A DNA stretch of 64,000 bases from Leguminivora glycinivorella. Its lineage: Eukaryota > Arthropoda > Insecta > Lepidoptera > Tortricidae. Made by a program: the position numbers and the translations under genes. Below the pieces are notes generated by a model. It saw nothing but the letters and a program-made list of their open reading frames with translations, was not told the origin of the DNA and searched no databases. This document shows positions 39,107 to 48,446 of this stretch, one piece after another (within the stretch, counting starts at the first letter, position 1; each line of letters begins with the position of its first letter). The stretch covers positions 2,232,001 through 2,296,000 of the forward strand of contig NC_062991.1 of assembly GCF_023078275.1 (NCBI RefSeq), given 5' to 3'.

Positions 39107-39370
39107 AACAAGATCATACCATCCCATACATTAAAATGCGACCGCCTACGAACGCGCTTACACTCCACCACACATAGATGGCGCCACAAAAAATGCCTTG
39201 TTGCCACCGATTATTTGTAGATTGGCATTAAGTGTCAATTCCGAGCCGTAAATCTATGTCAAAAGTGACACTTTACGCCATCTACAAGTATAATCGAAAG
39301 CTACAAGTCATTTTTTTTTGTGGCGCCATCTATGTGTGGTGGAGTGTAAGCGCGGTCTTAGGCGGTCGCA
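39107..39370. mobile_element. R19 palindromic MITE, copy 2
   Basis: ACAAGATCATACCATCCCAT precedes TGCGACCGCC; the right end is GGCGGTCGCA. The interior matches 10252-10492, including GTGGCGCCATCTATGTGTGG. R3 starts directly after TTTTT. Confidence 0.85.
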
Positions 39371-39371
39371 T

Positions 39372-39606
39372 TTTTAACCCCTGACGCCAAAATGACGGGG
39401 TGTTATAAGTTTGACGTGTCTGTCTGTCTGTTTTTGTCTGTCTGTCTGTGTGTGTGTCTGTCTGTGGCATCGTAGCTCCCGAACGGATGAACCAATTTCG
39501 ATTTAGTTTTTTTTTGTTTGAAAGCTGCGTTAGTCGGAAGTGTTCTTAGACATGTTTCATGAAAATCCGTCCACTATGTCGCGGTCGGGGGTTTTTTCAA
39601 AATTTT
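39372..39606 (+). repeat. R3 repeat, copy 3
   Basis: It runs from AACCCCTGACGCCAAAATGA through (TCTG)n and CATCGTAGCTCCCGAACGGA to GTCGCGGTCGGGGGTTTTTT. Both inverted ends are present. Confidence 0.85.
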
Positions 39607-39654
39607 AATTTTGTGGTTATAATAATGTTTGTTATATTTAATTTATGGCGTAAC

Positions 39655-39800
39655 AGAAATGCCATTCGGCTACGGGGCCAAGTCGACTGGTCGCGTTATT
39701 ATGAACAGGGGGTAACTGTGAGATAACCGAGAGGCGGCGGGGAGCGGGAGTGGCCATACTGTACCATAGTAGGTACTCTTTATGAGTCATACTTTGCCTT
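39655..39800. repeat. R6 end scrap and repeat shared with 9110-9245
   Basis: AGAAATGCCATTCGGCTACG is an R6 end. GGGTAACTGTGAGATAACCG and GGGAGCGGGAGTGGCCATAC match 9140-9210. Confidence 0.6.
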
Positions 39801-40380
39801 AGCGCAGGCGAGCCTAACAAAATCGCTGCTAACTTACCTTGGTCCGGCTCTAACTGTCTTACTGTTCTAATGAATCTTTACACCAATCAATCGCCTGTCG
39901 TGCCGGACCGCCGTTTCGCAGTCCCCACTAGGCTGGCCGCATTACCATACTCTACAGATCACTACACACTAGATGAAATTTAATCGGCCATCGACATGGT
40001 TTAATCTTCCAGAGCCTCTAGTCTAAATTTGAACATATAACGTTTCTTTTTCGATTAAATCTATTGAAACTGAAATAAATGTCATATATAAAAGATTTAA
40101 ATAAAGAAAAAATTACTAAGACCTTCAAATGTGCTTCCAAGTTGCTAATTGCCTCCAAACCACCAAAATGTGGCCACAGTAACCAAAGTCCTCTCTTTCC
40201 AGAGGCGATTTCCGTCTCTAGTAAAATAATGTCAGCCAGCGACCCCCCACCCGAAAATCCACAGCGCCAAAGAATCCTCTACCTATAGAACTGGATGCGA
40301 TCTCGGTCCTTAATTCATACTAAAAAAAATGTTTTAACTCGGACTGTCTTTTATAACAATTTTTTTACACACATACACGC
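39801..40380. other. Mostly unassigned; partial R25 copy
   Basis: 40200-40290 (GTCTCTAGTAAAATAATGTC, CAGCGACCCCCCACCCG, AATCCTCTACCTATAG) is a diverged copy of 43685-43790. The remainder shows nothing. Confidence 0.4.
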
Positions 40381-40536
40381 TTTTTTTCAAAGTTGTTCAC
40401 CCCCGTTTTTCGGATTTGGATTTTTTTATGTGGTTTCCACTCATAACTGCGAGCTCTTTCAATCCTAATGAGAAAAAGTGTCCCATGGTTTTATTCCCAT
40501 TCCGTTACCATTTTTCATACATTTTGGATTTTGGAA

Positions 40537-43462
40537 TACTGGGGACGCTATTGCACTACACCCTGCATTTTATGATTAAGCACTGAGACTTGGCACAGGT
40601 TGTTCCTTGGGTGGCCCTGAGTAGATAAAGATCGGGAGGCATTGAGAGCCCCCCTTAATTTAGGAGGGAAGAGGGGGGGAAGGCTGGCGCCGCCGCGCTT
40701 CCTTTGAAACCATATTTCTCTAAAACTATACAAAATAGGGCATGCGATATATCATTTTCGGATAAATGAAGGACGAGGAATTCATTTTTGGAACAAAAAA
40801 AATGTATTTTAGAACAAAAATACAAAATAAAATGGGAAAATCTGAAAACGAGATTTTTTTTTATACATATTATTGCACATTTTATGAAAACTGTAATGGT
40901 TTTTTTCTAAATAAAAAATATTATTTAATAGCTACATTTATCTAGTTTTAGAAAATGTATAATTTGTTATAGAAATATATTATAGGACGAGTGATAAAAA
41001 ATAATTTACATCGCCCGATAGGGTGATTTGAATGCTCATTTCAATAAGTTTTGTCAATGATTTCAGGTATAATCACTATTTTTAACACACGAAAGCCGTA
41101 ATCATTGTAGTTTATGCCTATTTTAGTGATTAATGTACTTAAAATAAAAAAAATACAAAATTTTTAAAAAATATTAAAAATGTGATATTTTTTTTTAACA
41201 TTATCCTATTTTGTTCTTTCTACACAATATATATCTAAAAGCAATAAATATCAATAAAAAGCCACATTTATACAGTTTATAAAAATATATAGTTTGTTAT
41301 ATAAATATATTACGAAACGCGAGATAAAAAATAATGAAAATGAAAATTTTAATGTACATCTTACGTTGCATTATTCGATGAGGTGAGGTAAAGGTACTAC
41401 CCACTATGCAGTGGAGTTCGACTAGTAATACAGAAATATACTTATTCTAATAACGTTTACACATGTAGGTATATCACGACCCAGTACAGAAAATTGTAAA
41501 AGTCCTATAATATAGTTTATTTTGATTGTAAAATAAAATTGCATGTGACTTATATTGCAAAAAAATGTCTTAATCACGTTCTCCTCTCCTAAAGCAGTTC
41601 TGCATGCATAGGCTTGAAGATTTTTTAGTTTACTAGCAGAATTTAGTTACTTCCTTTGGGCCCCCTTAAATCGGTTTTACCCATCCATAAAAGATAAAAT
41701 AAAAATCGTCATATTCTTCCTTTCAGTATCAATGATAGTTAGTTATTGCGCAATAGTGCCATAAAAAATAAACTAGATTCGTATTAGCATTAAACATTAA
41801 TGATTTTTGAACTAAGACATTGCTTTTGTACAAAGGAGAACCTCAAAAAATGGTCTGACTAGACGAAAACATGTGTATCGGGGCTAGTACTCAAGGCTCT
41901 CAAAAAGTGTAGCTATTTTGAGTTATTCAAATAAAACAACATGAATAGTCTGAATTTAATTATGTATATATCAGAACATCCACTGCATAAGCACATCAGC
42001 TCCGAACATTTAATTTAAAAAGTATTTTTTTACGGTTGCACCTTACGCGGCACTGTTTTTTATTACACCTGCATCAGACAATTTCGAGGCATGTTTCTGC
42101 AGCAACAGGCAACGTTGCGGGCAAGTAGGCTCCCAAATCCCAATTGTTACAGACTTTCGTCCAGCCACAAGTAGAAAATAATGGCAAATTTTGAATTGGG
42201 TTTAGTTGACCCCATACATGGACACCTTGATATACCTATAACCCTTACAAAAATGGTGCAAGGCAGCTTTTGTCGGTGAAATGCTGTTAATTTGGCGGTC
42301 TTTTTTGGTTAATAACTATTTTCGGCACTCGTTAACCAAAATACAGGACGCAGATCTGGAATAATAAATATGTCAAGTAAGAATTATCCATAAATTATGC
42401 AAATCATATAGATAACTACTATTTCACAAGATGTATGTATTAGGATCAGATGTATATATCTGACCTATCATATCAATCGATCATTTCATGTAATATAAAT
42501 AGTTAAATTCAGACTATATAGGAGTATGTTGTTTAATTTGAAGTACTCTAAATAACTACACTTTTTGAGAGCTTTGAGTACCTTTACCTCACCTCATCGA
42601 ATCATACAAGCTGACCCGTACCGTACATCAAGATCGCCCTGCCACGTCACTTTCATTATTTTTTGTCTCGCGTTTCGTAATATATTTATATAACAAACTA
42701 TATATTTTTATAAACTGTATAAATGTGGCTTTTTATTGATATTTATTGCTTTTAGATATATATTGTGTAGAAAGAACAAAATAGGATAATGTTAAAAAAA
42801 TTATCACATTTTTAATATTTTTTAAAATTTTTGTATTTTTTTTTATTTTAAGTACATTAATCACTAAAATAGCCATAAACTACAATGATTACGGCTTTCG
42901 TGTGTTAAAAATAGTGATTATACCTGAAATCATTGACAAAACTTATTGAAATGAGCATTCAAATCACCCTATCGGGCGATGTAAATTATTTTTTATCACT
43001 CATCCTATAATATATTTCTATAACAAATTATACATTTTCTAAAACTACATAAATGTAGCTATTAAATAATATTTTTTATTTAGAAAAAACCATTACAGTT
43101 TTCATAAAATGTGCAATAATATGTATAAAAAAAAATCTCGTTTTCAGATTTTCCCATTTTATTTTGTATTTTTGTTCTAAAATACATTTTTTTTGTTCCA
43201 AAAATGAATTCCTCGTCCTTCATTTATCCGAAAATGATATATCGCATGCCCTATTTTGTATAGTTTTAGAGAAATGTGGTTTCAAAGGAAGCGCGGAGGC
43301 GCCAGCCTTCCCCCCCTCCTCCCTCCTAAATTAAGGGGGGCTCTCGATGCCTCCCGATCTTTATCTACTCAGGGCCACCCAATGAACAACTGTGCCAAGT
43401 ATCAGTGCTTAATCATAAAATGCAGGGTTCCCATACAAGACATAGCAATAGCGTCCCCAGTA
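40537..43462. mobile_element. Giant palindromic element, 2.9 kb
   Basis: The ends TACTGGGGACGCTATTGC and GCAATAGCGTCCCCAGTA are exact inverses. GAA borders both ends, a possible 3-bp duplication. Arms of roughly 0.86 kb (40537-41395 and 42590-43462) match at well over 90% by eye, e.g. GGGCATGCGATATATCATTT, ATAAATATATTACGAAACGC and GATGAGGTGAGGTAAAGGTA. A 0.49 kb insertion follows in the left arm, after which the arms resume (41887-41980 with 42480-42589). The unpaired middle, about 42000-42450, has no recognised gene. Frames in the arms recur only because the arms repeat. Confidence 0.9.
41396..41886. mobile_element. Insertion in one arm of the giant palindrome
   Basis: The right arm passes without a break from AAAGGTACT to CAAAGCTCTC, whereas the left arm has about 490 extra bases between GGTACT and AGTACTCAAGGC. 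TACT at both borders may be the duplication. Its content is unassigned and AT-rich. Confidence 0.7.
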
Positions 43463-43684
43463 GAATGGAATGGAAGGTTTGAAAAATCTTGGGACATATT
43501 TTTTCTCCTATAAGGTTCGAAAAACCTCGCGATTCTGAGCCTGAAAAGCGTAAAAATACCCATGTCACAAAAATAGTGGAGTGGGCAACTCTGAAAAAAA
43601 TGGCCGCTTTACTCATAGCCACATAGCTGAGGTGAAGACGTGACGATGGAGCGAGCTCGATATACCACAACGGGCAAATTACTC

Positions 43685-43885
43685 TATCTACGGGAGGCGA
43701 TCTCGTCGTCTAGTAAAACAATGGCGGGCAGCGACCCCCGACCCGGCCGTTGACCTGCTCTAGTTCCTCTAGATAGCGCTTTTTACGGCCGCAGGCCTTC
43801 CGGTCCGGCTCTTTGTTGGTCTGACGAGTGGTCAAAGAGGTCCGATGTTAATTGTTCAAGTAATTAATACAGGGTGAAAAAAAAC
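43685..43885 (-). repeat. R25 repeat, coding-like on minus strand, copy 1
   Basis: It matches 44945-45240: CCTCTAGATAGCGCTTTTTA, then GGTCCGATGTTAATTGTTCA. The minus-strand frame contains KKRYLEELE in both copies but is broken here. A decayed transposon or gene-derived reading frame is possible. Confidence 0.5.
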
Positions 43886-43917
43886 CGTTAAAACTTTGCA
43901 GTCATTTATGAAGTCAC

Positions 43918-44146
43918 TAGCTTTAAATTTAAAACGCCCGCGCTAAATTCGAAAATTGCGGAATGCCTTCCACCCTCATTTTAGGGAAGTGGGGGGGTTA
44001 GAAAGAGACAAAAAGTAGCCTATGTCACTCTCCATCCCTTCAACTATCTCCACTTAAAAAATCACGTCAATACGTCGCTCCGTTTTGCCGTGAAAGTCGG
44101 ACAAACAAACAGACACACACAATTTCCCATTTATAATATTAGTGTC
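43918..44146 (+). repeat. R5 repeat, copy 5
   Basis: It runs from TCACTAGCTTTAAATTTAAA and CCCGCGCTAAATTCGAAAAT to TTTCCCATTTATAATATTAG. The usual GCTTTTGCCC start is altered. Confidence 0.75.
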
Positions 44147-44159
44147 TACGAAACAAACT

Positions 44160-44335
44160 GACATCGCGAAAAAAAAATTGGCTGATCCATATAAATGAGA
44201 GGCATCATGACAGTTGAAATGTATGTACAGCCAATTTTTTTGCGATTTCAACATTGGTCCCATAATAAAAGTTGTTCATTATGATCTCAAAAGTCACTAT
44301 GCAAAGTTTGAAGGGTCCTTTTTATGTCACCGTGT
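44160..44335. repeat. R15 repeat, second copy
   Basis: CAGCCAATTTTTTTGCGATT, CCCATAATAAAAGTTGTTC and GGGTCCTTTTTATGTCACCG correspond inversely to 25050-25160 and directly to 25335-25860. A small hairpin (AAAAATTGGCTG / CAGCCAATTTTT) frames 44172-44236. Confidence 0.6.
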
Positions 44336-44434
44336 ATAGAGTATTTTTTTGACGATCGGTCTAACCGAAGTCACCTGACCTATGTAAGGCCCGGTGCCTA
44401 ACAAGGCCCATTATACATAATTATTTTTAAAATC

Positions 44435-44737
44435 GACCCACATGACCCTAAAGTCCTTTCCACGGAACGCCATTTCTACAGTAGAAAAGTGCGTGAAGCC
44501 ATTGAAATCAAAAAACATCGCAATTTCAATCGGGACGAAGGTTTTAGGATCTCATCCACATGGAATCCTGTCATTAATAAGTGTAAGCAGAAAATAATAT
44601 CGACAGTCGTTAAATCGAATATCGTCAGTGTTGTATGTCGACAGAGTAACATCCCTAGTGCGCAAACAGTTCAAGTTGATAATCAAAACCAAGTGCGGGT
44701 AGTTCGAAAAACTCGCGCGGCTGTCAGAAGGTGTTGA
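44435..44737 (+). pseudogene. Penelope-like endonuclease C-terminal fragment
   Basis: The frame reads DPHDPKVLSTERHFYSRKVR, then EAI-EIKKH-NFNRDEGFRISSTWNPV, ending TGA. It aligns with the better-preserved 45916-46317 protein (STERHYYPRMREAIEIKK, NFNREDG, SPTWGPVI), the conserved tail of Penelope GIY-YIG endonucleases. The GIY-YIG core itself has been cut off by 5' truncation. The last ~45 residues have no match in the other copy. Confidence 0.8.
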
Positions 44738-44763
44738 TGTCATTTCAAGCCAGTCTTCTCCGA

Positions 44764-44798
44764 GACCACGGGGACAACGCCGTCCTTGAAACGTTGGA
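44764..44798 (+). ncRNA. Conserved hairpin motif, Penelope 3' UTR (instance 1)
   Basis: GACCAC, stem GGGGAC, loop AACGCC, stem GTCCTT, then GAAACGTTGGA. The 6-bp stem has two G-U pairs. Architecture is identical to the motif at 46436-46470, 37637-37671, 55561-55595 and 61770-61804. Confidence 0.6.
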
Positions 44799-44944
44799 GG
44801 TCAGTTTAATATGTAGTTATACGCGATTAAGTCCCGATTTTAAAAATAATTATGTGTAATAATCGTGAAAGTTTAAATCAGTGTAAGGCCCATTATTTAA
44901 AATTACTTCTTTCTTTAAAAAAACCCGTGATAATTAATAATAAA

Positions 44945-45240
44945 CATTGTTCGTTGACGAGCTCCAATTCCTCTAGATAGCGCTTTTTACGGCCTCGGGG
45001 ATTTCGGTCTGGTCCAAGAGCTCTTTGTTGTGAAGGGTAGTCAAAGTGGTCCGATGTTAAGTGCTAGTTCAGACAGCGGAAACCGCGCGGATCTTATTTC
45101 AATAGCTGATCTTATTCAACTGCTATTGAAATAAGATCCGCGCTGTTGATCTGCGCGGTTTGCATCCGCGTGGTTTCCGCTGTGTCTGAACTAGCACTAA
45201 TTGTTGAAGTAATAAATATACAGTATGTATTTTTGATATT
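44945..45240 (-). repeat. R25 repeat, copy 2, open on minus strand
   Basis: The minus strand of about 44950-45060 reads TSDHFDYPSQQRALGPDR, then GRKKRYLEELELVNEQ without a stop. Copy 1 at 43745-43865 shares most of it but is broken. The palindromic MITE at 45061-45197 splits the repeat. Confidence 0.5.
45061..45197. mobile_element. Palindromic MITE with TAA duplication and empty site
   Basis: Ends GTGCTAGTTCAGACAGCGGA and CCGCTGTGTCTGAACTAGCAC are inverted; ATAAGATCCGCG occurs in both arms. TAA at 45058-45060 and 45198-45200. The paralogue at 43848-43860 reads GATGTTAATTGTTCAAG without it, an empty site. Confidence 0.85.
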
Positions 45241-45398
45241 ACCACATACTTAAAGGGTCATTAGTAAAAGCCCTACGGAACATGTTTTCATATGATTTAA
45301 TTAAAAAACACTTCAACTAGGGAACAAATCAAATTATTTTATTGATTTTTGTTTTATTTATTCTTTTTTCAAGTAGTCACACTACTATATATAAATTA

Positions 45399-45545
45399 TA
45401 AAGGCGGGTGGGTGGTCTAGTGGTAAAGATGTTAGCCGCGTAAGCTGAAGACCCGGGATCGATTCCCGACTCGGCCACCAGTGGGCCTTGTCGTTTTTTC
45501 TTTCGTGTATATCTATTTCAATTTATAAAAAACACTATTATTTTT
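45399..45545 (+). mobile_element. SINE-C (tRNA-derived)
   Basis: The head GGGTGGTCTAGTGGTAAAGA has B box GGGATCGATTCCCGAC, then CTCGGCCACCAGTGGGCCTT, GTCGTTTTTTCTTTCGTG. It looks tRNA-like but lacks a closable acceptor stem, so it is a SINE rather than a tRNA gene. A degraded relative lies at 52228-52340. The Penelope insertion begins at its 3' end. Confidence 0.75.
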
Positions 45546-45754
45546 ATTTAAAGTCACACACAGGTCGAACGCGATTAATTAACATTATTTTTACCTTTTT
45601 TCCCAACGTTTCGGCCAGGTTGCACTGGCCGTGGTCGCGGAAGACTGACGTCCCAGCAAAGTGTCACCGGAGATGTAAACAACACAAAACTACCCGATAT
45701 TAATTTATATAAATGTTCGGGGTAGACAAATAAATATAATCTACCCGCTTTTAG

Positions 45755-45914
45755 TTATTGTTTATTTCCCACCGCACGACACACAGCACTCACAACATCC
45801 GCGCACTGGTCCGAAGATAGATCTTTTGGTTTGAACATTTGAATCACTGGTCCCCATGTTGGCGATAATCTATACCCGTCTTCCCTGTTAAAGTTTTTAG
45901 GATATTTTTTAATT
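45755..45914 (-). pseudogene. Inverted copy of the Penelope endonuclease tail
   Basis: The minus strand encodes IKKYPKNFNREDGYRLSPTW, GPVIQMFKPKD ... RAVGNKQ and stop, the same residues as the end of the plus-strand frame. It exists because the element's 3' end was also inserted in inverted orientation. Confidence 0.85.
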
Positions 45915-45915
45915 C

Positions 45916-46317
45916 CAAAGTCCGGGTGTCTACAAGATAGATTGCAGTTGTGGAAGTGCGTATATTGGCCAAACAAAGCGCAGCGTTCAAGAGAGGGTGA
46001 AGGAACACATAGCGGCAGTTAAAAATCGCCATATACACAAATCTGCAATCGCCGAGCACTTGCTTACTGCGGAAACGAATCACTGGATTGAGCTACACAA
46101 ACCCAAAGTTCTTTCCACCGAGCGACACTATTATCCCCGGATGAGGGAGGCGATCGAAATTAAAAAATATCCTAAAAACTTTAACAGGGAAGACGGGTAT
46201 AGATTATCGCCAACATGGGGACCAGTGATTCAAATGTTCAAACCAAAAGATCTATCTTCGGACCAGTGCGCGGATGTTGTGAGTGCTGTGTGTCGTGCGG
46301 TGGGAAATAAACAATAA
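45916..46317 (+). pseudogene. Penelope-like element: GIY-YIG endonuclease, 5'-truncated
   Basis: An open frame of 133 residues from the arm junction to TAA. It carries the GIY-YIG signature as GVY ... CSCGSAYIGQT (residues about 5-22), then KRSVQERVKEHIAAVKN, KSAIAEHLL, ELHKPKVLSTERHYYPR, REAIEIKK, NFNREDG and LSPTWGPVI, in the order seen in Penelope endonucleases. This domain nicks DNA for target-primed reverse transcription. The reverse transcriptase that should precede it is missing, and there is no ATG at the start, so it is a truncated copy, yet the frame is intact, pointing to recent insertion. Confidence 0.88.
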
Positions 46318-46435
46318 CTAAAAGCGGGTAGATTATATTTATTTGTCTACCCCGAACATTTATATAAATTAATATCGGGTAGTTTTGTGTTGTTTACATC
46401 TCCGGTGACACTTTGCTGGGACGTCAGTCTTCCGC

Positions 46436-46470
46436 GACCACGGCCAGTGCAACCTGGCCGAAACGTTGGG
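46436..46470 (+). ncRNA. Conserved hairpin motif (instance 2; inverted copy near 45602-45636)
   Basis: GACCAC, stem GGCCAG, loop TGCAAC, stem CTGGCC, then GAAACGTTGGG. It lies 118 nt after the endonuclease stop. Penelope elements are known to carry hammerhead ribozymes; here the GAAA is present but I do not find the matching CUGANGA, so the function is open. Confidence 0.6.
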
Positions 46471-46571
46471 AAAAAAGGTAAAAATAATGTTAATTAATCG
46501 CGTTCGACCTGTGTGTGACTTTAAATATGTGTACAAAGCGCGAGAACTTAAAGTGTTATACTATTATTTTT

Positions 46572-46783
46572 TCACACAAAATAATTCAGCACTCAATGCT
46601 GAATTTATTTAAACACTTGACACAAAAACGTAACCCTCTTTCTGCCAGCGGGATAAACAGTAAAATGGGTCAGACATATGAATGGCGTCAATCACGGCCC
46701 CCCTATGATTCCCCACTCGGCGAAATGCCACTAGTTATAATGTGCACTTCAGACAGTAAGAGTATATTTGAAATTACATGGTG
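46572..46783. other. Unassigned
   Basis: Short stretch between insertion 2 and the inverted CATA repeat; nothing supported. Confidence 0.3.
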
Positions 46784-47028
46784 TGTGACGGGTTAAGAAT
46801 TTCACCACCCCCTTTCTTCCCGTGGGTGTCGTAGAAGGCGACTATGGGATATGGGTTAAATTGTGGCGTAGGCGAGAGCATGGCAACCTGTCACTGCAAT
46901 GTCACAGTTTCGTTTTCTTTCAACCCCTTATTTGCCAAGAGTGGCACTGAAGCTTTAGTAGTTTCATGTGTTCTGCCTACCCCTTTATGGGATACAGGCG
47001 TGATTGTATGTATGTATGTATGTACATG
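46784..47028 (-). repeat. CATA-associated repeat, inverted copy
   Basis: It runs from GTGTGACGGGTTAAGAATTT through CTTTCTTCCCGTGGGTGTCG to CAGGCGTGATTGTATGTATG. Near-identical to 48170-48424. Confidence 0.88.
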
Positions 47029-47336
47029 GACCGCAATGTACTTTCATTTTTCATCATAATTCGGGCACCAAAAAATATATCATGACGGGTCTAATACAAA
47101 TCAAAATATGTAGCATCTTTTGCCCAATTGGTGAAAACTGGGGGACTGTAAGGTGAAAAAAATACTTGGTCTTAAATGCCAAGTTCCGCCTTTTGGAACA
47201 AATTACAGAAGCAAATTGCCCGAGGTAAACCGTAGACCCACGCTTTCGGTTTGGTCAATCAGAAAATTTCTTCTATATTAAAATTAAGCATGACTTCAAC
47301 TTATATCTAAAATAAACCCTTGAGGCAACCTTGAGG
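47029..47336. other. Unassigned
   Basis: No match found. Confidence 0.3.
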
Positions 47337-47492
47337 CATTGTACTAATAATGCTGGCAACATTTCATCGCTGCATCACAATGCTGGTACGTTGTGCGAGA
47401 AAGTCGCCAGCTCTTCGGTCACCAGTTACCTCAACCAGACGCTTCGCGATTTCTGCGTAAAACTTGTGCGCGCTGGGACCTCATGGACCTAG
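47337..47492 (+). pseudogene. Probable LINE ORF2 C-terminal end
   Basis: A 51-residue frame ending TAG includes NAGNISSLHHNAGTLCEKVA and SSSVTSYLNQTLRDF then CVKLVRAGTSWT. I recall similar ends in lepidopteran LINE polyproteins, but no catalytic motif remains. A LINE 3' tail follows at 47925-48022. Confidence 0.45.
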
Positions 47493-47924
47493 AGTTTTAA
47501 AGCCAAAAGGTACAAAATTGTACAACTTGTCTAAGACCTTGTGAAAAAAATGCTCGTAATTCGCGAGCTTAGGTAGGTGTTCGCGGTAGCTTAAATGGCT
47601 GAAGAAACTAAGTAATTTCAGGTACTTACAAATAAGTTTATAACTTATTAACGTAGGTAACCACAAAAGGATTCAGGTCCGACCGAAAACTTCAACAATA
47701 ATATCGCCATTGAAATTCAAATTAATTTCCAGATCTACCTCAAATCCGCTTATAAAGTTGCCTAGATTATACCGCGAAACTGCTATTTTCACTGTTTTGT
47801 ATAATTTTATAATTTGATCTAGATTTAGTAGAATTCTATAACTATGTTTAATACCACTTTTCGAGTAATACTCAGTTTTCAGTCAATCAATTCTTGTACT
47901 TTGACTGGACGTTTGGTCTAAAGG
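47493..47924. other. Unassigned, possibly LINE 3' UTR
   Basis: It lies between the putative ORF2 end and the LINE tail and could belong to that element. No motif confirms it. Confidence 0.3.
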
Positions 47925-48022
47925 TTGACTGGTAGTGAATGCCATGTAGCATTAAGTCCGCCTTTTTTAACTGTATATTTTTTTACTGTGAAATAAAGTT
48001 TATATAAATAAACATGTTAAAT
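47925..48022 (+). mobile_element. LINE 3' tail fragment
   Basis: GGTTGACTGGTAGTGAATGC, AGCATTAAGTCCGCC and GAAATAAAGTTTATATAAAT; inverted counterpart at 2515-2630. Confidence 0.6.
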
Positions 48023-48169
48023 TCGTAATATTTTCCAGCATTTTAAATACATTTTAAGCTAATAGAGTGCGGTCCAGCGGAAGCGAGTTGGAACAGAAAT
48101 AGCTGCAGTTCAATTCATAGCCGATCAGACATACAGATACAGTTTCCACTGGATACGACTTTATTTATA

Positions 48170-48424
48170 TATACCCGTGTGGTGACGGGTTAAGAATTTC
48201 ACCACCCCCTTTCTTCCCGTGGGTGTCGTAGAAGGCGACTGTGGGATATGGGTTAAATTGTGGCGTAGGCGAGAGGCTGGCAACCTGTCACTGCAATGTC
48301 ACAGTTTCGTTTTCTATCGACCCCTTATTTGCCAAGAGTGGCACTGAAACTTGAGTAGTTTCCTGTGCTCTGCCTACCCCTTCATGGGATACAGGCGTGA
48401 TTGTATGTATGTATGTATGTATGT
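48170..48424 (-). repeat. CATA-associated repeat, inverted copy
   Basis: CCGTGTGGTGACGGGTTAAG to GGCGTGATTGTATGTATGTA, collinear with 46784-47028. Confidence 0.88.
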
Positions 48425-48446
48425 TATATATACCAAAGATACCAGC

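Larger units (their letters stand above)
40381..43606 (+). mobile_element. GGGCCATTTTTTTCAAAG-family MITE split by the giant palindrome
   Basis: The left part 40381-40530 (TTTTTTTCAAAGTTGTTCAC to TACCATTTTTCATACATTTT) and the right part 43463-43606 (GAATGGAATGGAAGGTTTGA to AAAAAATGGCC) together reproduce 24513-24836. Confidence 0.85.
44415..44884 (+). mobile_element. Penelope-like insertion 1, 12-bp duplication
   Basis: AAGGCCCATTAT lies at 44403-44414 and 44885-44896. Order: inverted 3' piece (ACATAATTATTTTTAAAATCG, complement of 44832-44852), truncated GIY-YIG endonuclease end, 3' UTR with hairpin motif, and end GTGTAATAATCGTGAAAG. Diverged from insertion 2. Confidence 0.85.
45546..46559 (+). 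mobile_element. Penelope-like insertion 2, 12-bp duplication, long inverted arm
   Basis: ACTATTATTTTT lies at 45534-45545 and 46560-46571. 45546-45914 is the reverse complement of 46158-46526, identical as far as I compared, followed by a 5'-truncated plus-strand body with the GIY-YIG endonuclease and 3' UTR. No reverse transcriptase part is left. Arm identity implies the inversion arose during the insertion itself or very recently. Confidence 0.9.

Noticed and set aside
40548..40733. Frame MYSFREIWFQRK..., also found at 43256-43513
   Set aside because: The match reflects the palindrome arms, not selection; codon-level conservation cannot be judged from two arms of one element.
46400..46470. 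Canonical hammerhead ribozyme in the Penelope 3' UTR
   Set aside because: GAAA and a stem II-like hairpin are there, but CUGANGA is replaced by GAYCAY in every family; I therefore report an unnamed hairpin motif instead.
47337..48022. One continuous LINE copy from ORF2 end to tail
   Set aside because: The 430 bases between could be its 3' UTR but nothing confirms it, so the two pieces are annotated separately.
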